Positions 50,283 to 57,371 of a stretch of 64,000 nt of DNA are shown one piece after another. Every line of letters begins with the position of its first letter. The first letter of the stretch is position 1. Origin of the DNA: Streptomyces lasiicapitis (lineage in GTDB: Bacteria; Actinomycetota; Actinomycetes; Streptomycetales; Streptomycetaceae); assembly GCF_014646335.1 (NCBI RefSeq), contig NZ_BMNG01000026.1, positions 25,113-89,112 of the forward strand, given 5' to 3'. The position numbers and the translations under genes were made by a program. The notes beneath the pieces were generated by a model. That model saw only the letters and a list, made by a program, of their open reading frames with translations, was not told where the DNA came from and made no database searches.

Positions 50283-50327
50283 GTCAAGGTTTCCCTGACA
50301 ACCCCATGCTGTCAGGTCTAGCCTGAC
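50283..50327. repeat. two 17-bp near-palindromes, 28 bp apart
   Basis: GTCAAGGTTTCCCTGAC (50283-50299) and GTCAGGTCTAGCCTGAC (50311-50327) fit GTCAG-N7-CTGAC, the first with one mismatch. The period is exactly 28 bases and the second copy ends three bases before the ATG at 50331. Motif, period and distance are the same as in the five-copy array before 13413. Confidence 0.8.
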
Positions 50328-50330
50328 AGC

Positions 50331-51122
50331 ATGCCTGAGAGTGATCACAAGATCATCGACGCGGAGCGGGCACTGCCGCTCGCCCCGCTCGCCCCGCTCG
50401 ACGAAGCCCACCTCGCCCGCGCCGAAACCCTCGCCGAGATCGCCGAGGCCGCCCTCAAAGACCTCACCCAGCCCGCCGCGGGCAGCGCCGACCTGATCGG
50501 CGGCGCGCAGTACCTCCTCGACCTCGCCCAGAGGCTGCTGCGCGAGGCGGTCGTCGTCGAACGCGAACGCGGGGCGAGCTGGGCCACCATCGGCGAGCAC
50601 GCGGGCAGTTCCCGGCAGTCCGCCCACGACCGGTGGGGCGCGGCCGTCGGCGCCTGGGCCCTGACCGGCCGCCACCGCACCGGGATCACCACCGGCGGCT
50701 CCTCCGGCGACGTCGCTGCGAACCTCGACGACTGGTACGCCGAACTCCACCCCGACCGGCCGCACGCCATCAGCACCACCCTCGCCTCCTTCACCGACCC
50801 CGGCGCGCGCCGCACCGCCCAGGAACGACGCGAGGAGGCCGACCGGCTCCGCGCCGAGATCCAGGCCCTGAAGACCGCCAACACCGCGGTGTACAACGCC
50901 TCCTGCGAGGCAATCGGCACCGCGGGCGCCACCGAGAAACGCGCCGCCTGGGCCGCCAATCACCTCGACCAGGCCAGTGCGTACGACCGGCTCGCCGCCG
51001 CCGAGGCCCCCCTGGGCACCGAACACCGCCGCAGCGCGGCCACCCAGCGCGGCATCGCCCACGACATCCTCAGCAGCAAGCCCGTCACACACGGCGGCAG
51101 CGACACCGCAGACGCCCGATGA
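50331..51122 (+). CDS. HTH/coiled-coil protein, paralogue of the 13413 protein
   Basis: A 263-residue protein starting three bases after the last repeat, without a usual ribosome site. ERERGASWATIGEHAG and QSAHDRW form the helix-turn-helix-like block shared with the 13413 protein, and WYAELHPDRPHAISTTLASF is a second shared block. The C-terminal half is Ala/Glu/Arg-rich helix (…RRTAQERREEADRLRAEIQA…). Conserved operator geometry in two places suggests each protein binds its own repeats. A role in maintenance, copy control or autorepression is inferred. Confidence 0.75.
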   Translation: MPESDHKIIDAERALPLAPLAPLDEAHLARAETLAEIAEAALKDLTQPAAGSADLIGGAQYLLDLAQRLLREAVVVERERGASWATIGEHAGSSRQSAHDRWGAAVGAWALTGRHRTGITTGGSSGDVAANLDDWYAELHPDRPHAISTTLASFTDPGARRTAQERREEADRLRAEIQALKTANTAVYNASCEAIGTAGATEKRAAWAANHLDQASAYDRLAAAEAPLGTEHRRSAATQRGIAHDILSSKPVTHGGSDTADAR

Positions 51123-51172
51123 GCACCCCCGAATACGAGCGCCAGCAGACTCAGAATCGAGTCACCGCCTGA
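51119..51172 (+). CDS. possible 17-residue micro-ORF
   Basis: ATG 51119 overlaps the preceding stop (ATGA) and opens a 17-codon frame (STPEYERQQTQNRVTA). Only the overlap supports it. It contains EYERQQ, also seen in the frameshifted small gene at 27305-27483. Confidence 0.25.
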   Translation: MSTPEYERQQTQNRVTA

Positions 51173-51190
51173 CGGCCTCGCATCACGCCT

Positions 51191-52378
51191 TCACCGAGAC
51201 GGCGTGACCACTCCCGACGCGAGGGCAAGTGCGGCAACCAGAGCGACCGGCACAAGCAGGGCGAGCGGCAGGCTGGTGGCAGTGGCGATCCCGCCCACCG
51301 CCACCGGCCCCGCCAACAGGCCCACATTGCCGATCAGACTCACGGAAGCGACAGCGCGGGGCCCATACGAACCTGCAGTGGCCGAGTAGAGCAGCGGGAC
51401 GATCGGGGACAGTCCAAACCCCAGGAGGGCCCAGCCCGTCAGCGCGGCGGGAGTCGCCGCGGGGGTGTTGGTGGCGGCGAGCCCGACACCGAACCCGACG
51501 GCGGCGACCACGGCTCCGGTGCGCAGCAGCGTCTGCGGGCCGAGCCGTGAGGTGAGGATGTCACCCATGAGCCGGCCTGCGGCCATGCCTGCGCCGTATA
51601 GCCAGTAGGCGGCGGCAGCGGTGGTGGCGGAGGCGCCGAGCGAGCGGACATGGACCGCGGACCAGTCCAGGGCTGTGCCCTCGGCGATGAGTCCTCCGGC
51701 GATCATGCCGCCCAACAGCCACACCACCCATGTGGTGCGAACCTTCGGATCTTCAGTGGCAGTTGGCGCTTGCGCCGGGGCAAGCGACACGGTGACGGGC
51801 GCGGCCAGGAGCGCGGCGACGATGACGGTGCCGCCCACGATCGCGAGCACGATCCCGTGCGGAACGGTGGCGGTGGCCGTGGCGACACCGGCAGCACAGA
51901 CCGCACCAATGCTGTACGCCCCATGCAGGCTCGACATGACGGGCCGCCCGTACCGGGCTTCGCATTCGACGCCGGCCGCGTTCATCGGCACCAGCAACAG
52001 CCCCTGCCCCGCGCCGAAGAACGCCGCGGCCACCACGAGCGCGATGAAGGAACGAACTTGGCCCAACACCACCAGCGCCGCGCCGAGGACGAGCGCCGCG
52101 CCGACCAGCAGCAGACCCGTGCCGTGAGGTCGCTCGGCGAGACGTCCGCTGACCAGCAGCATGGAGATCATCCCGGCTGATGCCGCCAGGAGCGCGAAGG
52201 ACAGCCGACCGGGGGTGAGATCGGCGGTCTCCTTCACGGCTGGCAGGCGCGTCGCCCACGTCGCCATCATCACGCCCTGGCCCGCGAAGTACCCCGTCAG
52301 GAGGCGGCGTGCCCGCCGCGCGCTTGATGAGGGCACCAGCACCGCGCCGACCGAGGTCGCGTCAGCGGTGTCGCTCAC
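51191..52378 (-). CDS. MFS transporter
   Basis: A 395-residue protein with about twelve membrane segments, beginning at GTG 52378 inside the upstream stop. The N-terminal half has LTGYFAGQGVMMATWATRLP and FFGAGQGLLLVPMNAAGVEC, typical of the FucP/YbjJ-like branch of the major facilitator superfamily. It is the last gene of the conjugation operon by overlap, but a transport role in conjugation is not known. The substrate cannot be predicted. Confidence 0.8.
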   Translation of the reverse strand: MSDTADATSVGAVLVPSSSARRARRLLTGYFAGQGVMMATWATRLPAVKETADLTPGRLSFALLAASAGMISMLLVSGRLAERPHGTGLLLVGAALVLGAALVVLGQVRSFIALVVAAAFFGAGQGLLLVPMNAAGVECEARYGRPVMSSLHGAYSIGAVCAAGVATATATVPHGIVLAIVGGTVIVAALLAAPVTVSLAPAQAPTATEDPKVRTTWVVWLLGGMIAGGLIAEGTALDWSAVHVRSLGASATTAAAAYWLYGAGMAAGRLMGDILTSRLGPQTLLRTGAVVAAVGFGVGLAATNTPAATPAALTGWALLGFGLSPIVPLLYSATAGSYGPRAVASVSLIGNVGLLAGPVAVGGIATATSLPLALLVPVALVAALALASGVVTPSR

Positions 52379-52815
52379 CCTTCACCCCGGATCCGGCAGA
52401 GCGGCACCTCCTGCACCCGCTGCTCCGGATCGATCAACTGCCCCATCCGGCCGCGGTCGGTGCACTCCTGCGCCGGGTGCCCGCAGCGGCAGACCTGCGG
52501 GATGGGCGCTGCAGCCTGCGCCAGGACCATGGCGTTCCAGTCGAGGGCTTCCCTGTCGCATCCCTCCTCCAGGTCGACGCGCGCGCCGGAGAGGGCGACC
52601 TCCAGTCGCTCGAGGCGCGTCCCCACCGCAAGGAAGGGGTCCTCGACCATGGACCGGGAGATGCCGGTGTCGGCGAGCAGCCGCGCGACGAGCTGTTGGC
52701 CGGGAACGTCGCTGGGGGTGAGCGTGCGCAGATGGGCGGCGGTCTCGGAGGCCAGCAGCTCTCGGCTTGCCTCTTCCGGGAGGTCTTGGGCTGTGCGAGT
52801 CGGCGTGGTGGTCAC
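52375..52815 (-). CDS. hypothetical Cys-containing protein of the conjugation operon
   Basis: A 146-residue protein from GTG 52815 overlapping the preceding stop (GTGA). The helical N-terminal half includes DLPEEASRELLASETAAHLR. The C-terminal part has VCRCGHPAQECTDRGRMGQL and VPLCRIRG, a CxC…C…C set that may bind zinc. A broken copy of its first codons occurs at 45168-45307. No family is recognised. Confidence 0.6.
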   Translation of the reverse strand: MTTTPTRTAQDLPEEASRELLASETAAHLRTLTPSDVPGQQLVARLLADTGISRSMVEDPFLAVGTRLERLEVALSGARVDLEEGCDREALDWNAMVLAQAAAPIPQVCRCGHPAQECTDRGRMGQLIDPEQRVQEVPLCRIRGEG

Positions 52816-53420
52816 CGTATGGGCTCCCATCGGGAGTTGTGGCGGGCCAGGAGAACGTGGGCGGGCCGGCCGTCCTGGGCCTGTCCGGCGGGGTCGGTCC
52901 CCGCCCAGACCAGACGGACGCGGGCGCGGTCGGGGCGGCCGCCGGCCGATCGGGCGATCCCGGCCTGGATCCGTACGTCGCGGTAGGGGGCCCGCAGCGG
53001 CTGTTCGGCGAAGTAGGCGGGCCACTGGGAGCGTTCGGCGCCGGTGATCTCGGCGGTCCAGACGCGTGAGGCCAGGGCGACGAGTTGCTTCTCGGTTCGT
53101 CGGGGCAAGTCGGTGGGTGAGGAGCGGTCCAGCAGATGCTGGACCGCGTGGTCTCCCCCAGGGCCGTCCCCCGGGACCGGGATGTCATCTGTGGCCGGTG
53201 CTTTGCTGCCGGTGTCCGGCTCGGGCGCGGGCGTGGTCTTCTCCGATGTCCCGTCGGCGGCAATGGGTGCCGGGCGCGTGGGGGCAGCCGCATTGCGCGG
53301 GGAGGTGTTCGGGCCGTCGGCGGGGAGCAGCAGAACGAGGCCGATCAGGGCGCAGACGGCGGCCGCCAGGAGCGGCCACCTCGCGGAAGAGCTCTTCGGG
53401 GTGTCGGGGTTGGCGTTCAC
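52812..53420 (-). CDS. membrane-anchored protein of the conjugation operon
   Basis: A 202-residue protein from GTG 53420, overlapping the transglycosylase gene stop. One N-terminal membrane segment (WPLLAAAVCALIGLVLLLPA), a long Pro/Ala/Thr-rich linker, then an outer domain (…QLVALASRVWTAEITGAERS…, …ARVRLVWAGTDPAGQAQDGR…) with strands resembling an NTF2-like or VirB8-like fold. Probably a periplasm-side scaffold element. Its 3' end is duplicated at 45168-45307. Confidence 0.65.
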   Translation of the reverse strand: MNANPDTPKSSSARWPLLAAAVCALIGLVLLLPADGPNTSPRNAAAPTRPAPIAADGTSEKTTPAPEPDTGSKAPATDDIPVPGDGPGGDHAVQHLLDRSSPTDLPRRTEKQLVALASRVWTAEITGAERSQWPAYFAEQPLRAPYRDVRIQAGIARSAGGRPDRARVRLVWAGTDPAGQAQDGRPAHVLLARHNSRWEPIR

Positions 53421-54523
53421 AGCAGGCGGGCTCCCCCCGCGAATCCGTGGTCCCAGATCGCTTCGGTGCGGACCTTGGTTCCTGGTCGGGCTGCGTTGAT
53501 CATCTGTCCGTCGCCGAGGTAGATGCCGACGTGGTAGATCGTGCTGTCACTGCCGTAGCCGAAAAAGACCAGGTCGCCGGGCCGTAGCGCGCCGATGCCG
53601 CGGCTGGCGGGGATGCGCTTGCCGCGCTGGGCTTGGGCGGCGGCGGTGCGCGGGAGGCTGATGCCGACCTGGGCGTAGGCGTAGGTGGTCAGGCCCGAGC
53701 AGTCATAGCCGGTGACGCCGGCCCCGGATTTGCCGCTCGGCGAGCAACAGTGGCCGCGGCTCGGGCCCTTGGCGGTCCCACCGCCCCAGGAGTAGGGGGT
53801 GCCCTTCTCACTGAGGGCGGTGTTGATGACGGTGCGGGCGTCGCCTTTGACGTTCTGGCCGATGCGGATGGTGCCGTTGCCGAGCTGGCTGTAGCGGTCG
53901 ATCCAGGACAGCACGTCGCCGACGTAGGCTCCGGAGCGGTTGTACTGGAAGATCGCGTTCTTGAGCTGGGAGCGGTCGGCGAGGTTGCGGCCCTTGCCGC
54001 ACAGATAGACGGCGGCGCCGAGCGCGGCGTCGTCGGCGTTGTGCGGATTCTTCTCGCCGTCGCCGTTGGCGTCGCGGCCCGATCCGTTCCAGGTGGAGGG
54101 CAGGAACTGGAAAGGACCCACCGCTCGCTCCCCTGAACTGGTCCCGTCCCACCGACCGTTGTCGGTGTCGCTGAAGATCGACGTGTTGCCGCCAGCCCCG
54201 GAGCCGTTGAGGAGGACGCCGAGGATGCGGGGGCTGATGTCGCCGCCCGCGCTGATCTTGCGGCCCCCGGCGTGGTTGGACTCGATCTTGGCGATGCCCG
54301 CCAGGATCGGCCAGCGCATGCCCGTGCACTTGGGGACTTCGTCGGGCAGGCGGCTGGCGGCGGTCTGGTAGGCGGCCAGCATCCGCGTCGGGATGCCGGA
54401 GACCTCGCCGACGGTCTCCATCGGCGGTGCGGCGGGCTCGCGGGCCGCGACGACCAGGACGAGCAGGACCGGGGCCGCGAGCAGGCCCAGGAGCAGGGTG
54501 GCGCAGCCGAACCTCTTCTTCAC
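53417..54523 (-). CDS. lytic transglycosylase/NlpC-P60 cell-wall hydrolase
   Basis: A 368-residue bifunctional wall hydrolase, the VirB1-like component that opens peptidoglycan for the transfer apparatus. From GTG 54523: an N-terminal membrane anchor (CATLLLGLLAAPVLLVLVVA), a soluble transglycosylase domain with the catalytic Glu in ILAGIAKIESNHAGG and VGPFQFLPSTWN, then an NlpC/P60 domain with GYDCSGLTTYAYAQVGISLP (catalytic Cys) and TIYHVGIYLGDGQMINAARP (catalytic His). The start overlaps the VirB6-like stop by GTGA. Confidence 0.85.
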   Translation of the reverse strand: MKKRFGCATLLLGLLAAPVLLVLVVAAREPAAPPMETVGEVSGIPTRMLAAYQTAASRLPDEVPKCTGMRWPILAGIAKIESNHAGGRKISAGGDISPRILGVLLNGSGAGGNTSIFSDTDNGRWDGTSSGERAVGPFQFLPSTWNGSGRDANGDGEKNPHNADDAALGAAVYLCGKGRNLADRSQLKNAIFQYNRSGAYVGDVLSWIDRYSQLGNGTIRIGQNVKGDARTVINTALSEKGTPYSWGGGTAKGPSRGHCCSPSGKSGAGVTGYDCSGLTTYAYAQVGISLPRTAAAQAQRGKRIPASRGIGALRPGDLVFFGYGSDSTIYHVGIYLGDGQMINAARPGTKVRTEAIWDHGFAGGARLL

Positions 54524-57015
54524 CGGCCCTCTCCCCCGTCCTCGTCGGGCCGGGGACGGAAGTTGAGGGGCGGCTGCGCGCTGTCCGCCCCGGAGGCGTC
54601 GGTGCCCGCAGCGTCCCTGCGGCGTCGGTCCTCTTCGTCCCTCGCGTCCAACCATGCGAAGGCGGCGTCGGTGTCTTCGAACCGGTCGCGGTAGCGGCTG
54701 ACCGGATCGGTGCGGGGCTCGCTGACAACCGGCGGCTCGGAGTAGCCGCGTTCCCCGTAGGGGGACTCGCCGTGGGCGCGCTCCCCGTACGGCTCGGAGC
54801 GGGCGTCGAACAGCGGGACGTGGGCGGTGGCTTCGTCGGGGCGGCGCCTCGTCGTGGGGCCGCGCAGTCCGTCGTAGGTGTCGAAGGTCCACTGGGTGGC
54901 GGTGTCGGCGTAGTGGGCGCGCTGGCGGCCGAGTTCCTGGTGCAGGTCGCCGGTCAGGGTGCTCGTGGCGCGGCGGGCCCGGGTCCAGGTGGCGGGCAGG
55001 CCGACGGTGGAGTAGTAGGCGGCCTTGGTCGTGCCGACCAGGACGCGGCCGCCGCGGGTGCGCTTGAGGCCGGCTTCCAGGCGGGTGCCGAAGGGTGTGA
55101 AGTCGGGTGGCGGGGTGCCGCGGCTGATGATGCGTCCGGTACGGCCGTCGATCACCGTCGGGGTCGCCGGACCTTCTCTGCCGGGCCAGGTGTTGGGTGC
55201 GGGCGGCTTGGCTCCGGGCCGGGTGGGCTGCTGCGCTGTGCGGGGCGGGCCGATCAGGGCGGCGTGTGCGGCACGCGCGCCAACTGCCAGTGGGGCCAGG
55301 GCGCGGCGGCCTTCGGCGCGGGCTTCGGCGAGGAGAGCGCCGGGGTGGCCGGGCAGGCCGGTGGGATCGCCCAGGGCGCGCAGGCCGAGCGAGAGTCCGG
55401 CGTGGCGGCTCAGGAAGGACTGGTGCGCGGGTGAACTGCCGCCGATGCCGCCGCTGTAGCCGAGGGAGGACATCGCGGCTGCGGTGGCGGCGGCGTTGTC
55501 GCCCATGGTGTGGCTGCCGCCGATGCGGGCGTAGCGCATCCGCTCGGCGAAGCGGCGCCCGATCCCGTTGCCCTTGCGGAGCATGATGCGGTGCGCGGCG
55601 AGCGCGGTGACGGCGAGCCCGACGAGGATGAGCAGCCGCTCCATCATCGGGGTGGAGTTGTCGGCCAGCAGAGCGCGGGCGGCAACGCCGAACAGGGGAA
55701 TGAAGACCGCGACGCCGAACAGGACGACGCACGCCGAGGCGTAGTAGCCGACCCACTTCCACAGCGCGGCCCGGTTGGGGCCGGGCAGCATGGCCCAGGC
55801 GAAGACAACGCCGGCGCACGCGGCGGCGATCACGCAGCCGAACTGGGCGACGATCAGGGCCAGGACCATGGCCATGATGACGATGGTGATGATGACGGCG
55901 ACGACCAGGATCAGGAGGGCGCCCAGGAGGCGCTCCCAGGTGACCGTCTCCATATAGTCGGCGGCCGCCTTGCCTTCCTTGCCGAATTTGTCCAGCTCGC
56001 GTTGGGCGCCGTGCTCGGACTCGCCCTTCTTGCAGTGCTCCTCGGCAGGCCCGATGATCAGGCCGCAGGGGTCATCCTCGCCCTCGCCCTTGGGCGGCTT
56101 GATCAGCTTCTTGTGGGCCTTGTAGAGGGGGCTGTTCTTGTCGATGCTCCGGCCGTACTGCAGCAGCATGTAGGGCTGTACGACGAGGGTGTCGGTGAGC
56201 GTGCGGGTGATGGGCTTGGACACATCCGCGGCGGCCAGCGGCCGTTCGCCGCGCAGGCAGGTGTCGTGGGCCGGGCCGGCGACGGCGTCGCAGGCCTGCT
56301 TGCGCTGCTTGTTCTTCTCGGCCGCCGAGGCACCGGAGTCGGAATCCGTCTGCCGGCAGGTGTTCTGTGCGGGCCCGGCGAGCAGGTCGCACGGATCGGC
56401 GCCCTTGCGCTTGTCGCCGCCGTTGGCGGTGATGGAGGCCGCTTCCAGGGCGGCGCGCTGGGTCTGCTGGATCGGCCCGTTGTGCCCGAGCAGCATGGCG
56501 GGGCGGAGAAGGGTGCTCGCGGCGAGCGCGGCGATCAGCAGGGTCAACAGGATCTCACCCGCTCCCCGCGCGACTCTCCCCCGCATGATCAGGATGAGGC
56601 CGAAGACGAACGTCCATGCCAGGAAGGTGCCGGCCATGCCCAGCGGGCCGAGCACGTTGGTCTCGTACGCGTCGGAGATCTTCTGCGCCGGTCCGGCCAT
56701 CTTCTCCAGTACCGGGAACCGGTACGCCCAGTCGACCAGCCAACTGGCAAAGCCGACGACAGTGCGGGAGCCCGCGAACGTACCGCTCAAGATGAACTTC
56801 ATGACGGTATCGATCGGGCCGTCCTCGGTGGCCGTCAGCTCATAGCGTGAGATCGGCACGCCCTCGCTCGTGGTGACGTCGAGCGGGCTGAGCAGATCGC
56901 CCGAGGAGCCGCCGCCGTCGGCAGCAAAGGACGGCGTACTGCTGACGGCGAGCAGCAGCACGGTCAGGGCGGCGACGGTCCCGGCCGTCGTCCAGCGGCG
57001 GCGGGCGGCCGTCAT
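54520..57015 (-). CDS. VirB6/TrbL-like conjugation membrane protein with repeated Cys motif
   Basis: An 831-residue protein: signal-like N-terminus (AALTVLLLAVSSTPSFA), about seven or eight membrane segments (e.g. FLAWTFVFGLILIM, LLGALLILVVAVIITIVIMA) and a 300-residue hydrophilic C-terminal tail. It corresponds in position and topology to VirB6/TrbL channel proteins. In the loop between membrane segments it repeats C-[DG]-x3-GPA-x3-C three times: 209-220 (CDLLAGPAQNTC), 242-253 (CDAVAGPAHDTC) and 317-328 (CGLIIGPAEEHC). A fourth copy is in the next upstream gene product. Confidence 0.75.
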   Translation of the reverse strand: MTAARRRWTTAGTVAALTVLLLAVSSTPSFAADGGGSSGDLLSPLDVTTSEGVPISRYELTATEDGPIDTVMKFILSGTFAGSRTVVGFASWLVDWAYRFPVLEKMAGPAQKISDAYETNVLGPLGMAGTFLAWTFVFGLILIMRGRVARGAGEILLTLLIAALAASTLLRPAMLLGHNGPIQQTQRAALEAASITANGGDKRKGADPCDLLAGPAQNTCRQTDSDSGASAAEKNKQRKQACDAVAGPAHDTCLRGERPLAAADVSKPITRTLTDTLVVQPYMLLQYGRSIDKNSPLYKAHKKLIKPPKGEGEDDPCGLIIGPAEEHCKKGESEHGAQRELDKFGKEGKAAADYMETVTWERLLGALLILVVAVIITIVIMAMVLALIVAQFGCVIAAACAGVVFAWAMLPGPNRAALWKWVGYYASACVVLFGVAVFIPLFGVAARALLADNSTPMMERLLILVGLAVTALAAHRIMLRKGNGIGRRFAERMRYARIGGSHTMGDNAAATAAAMSSLGYSGGIGGSSPAHQSFLSRHAGLSLGLRALGDPTGLPGHPGALLAEARAEGRRALAPLAVGARAAHAALIGPPRTAQQPTRPGAKPPAPNTWPGREGPATPTVIDGRTGRIISRGTPPPDFTPFGTRLEAGLKRTRGGRVLVGTTKAAYYSTVGLPATWTRARRATSTLTGDLHQELGRQRAHYADTATQWTFDTYDGLRGPTTRRRPDEATAHVPLFDARSEPYGERAHGESPYGERGYSEPPVVSEPRTDPVSRYRDRFEDTDAAFAWLDARDEEDRRRRDAAGTDASGADSAQPPLNFRPRPDEDGGEGR

Positions 57016-57371
57016 GACGTGCTCCGGCGGCCCGCCAGCACGACGGCGATACCAAGCAGCGCAGGCACCAACAGGACCGCGCTCGCGACACCGAACCCGT
57101 CCCCCGCGGGCGGGGCAGCGTCGGTGTTGTCCCGGCTGTGGCTGCGGCAGTGGTCCTTCGCGGGTCCGACGATCAAGTCGCAGGCGTCGCTGTCCCTGGC
57201 GGGCTGCTGCGTGGCGGCGGGCCGTGCGGGAGCGGCCGTGAAGGCCTGGATCTGGTGCATCAGCAGCATCGGGAGCAGCATCACGCCGCTCACCATGGCG
57301 GCCAGCGCCAGGGCCACGATCAGGTTCCCGGCCCAGTGGCGCAGTGGGCGGGTGGCGAAGGTGTCGCTCAT
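57012..57371 (-). CDS. small two-pass membrane protein with GPA-Cys motif
   Basis: A 119-residue protein between virB4 and the virB6-like gene, overlapping both by ATGA. Membrane segments lie at about 16-37 (LIVALALAAMVSGVMLLPML) and 95-113 (VASAVLLVPALLGIAVVLAG). The loop between them carries CDLIVGPAKDHC at 64-75, the same motif that occurs three times in the VirB6-like protein. The shared motif suggests the two proteins contact each other or a common partner. Confidence 0.7.
   Translation of the reverse strand: MSDTFATRPLRHWAGNLIVALALAAMVSGVMLLPMLLMHQIQAFTAAPARPAATQQPARDSDACDLIVGPAKDHCRSHSRDNTDAAPPAGDGFGVASAVLLVPALLGIAVVLAGRRSTS

Noticed and set aside
53417..55819. Continuous 800-codon frame joining the transglycosylase gene with upstream sequence
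   Set aside because: The N-terminal 430 codons are an Arg/Pro-rich shadow of the VirB6-like gene. The GTG at 54523 with its overlap is the sensible start.
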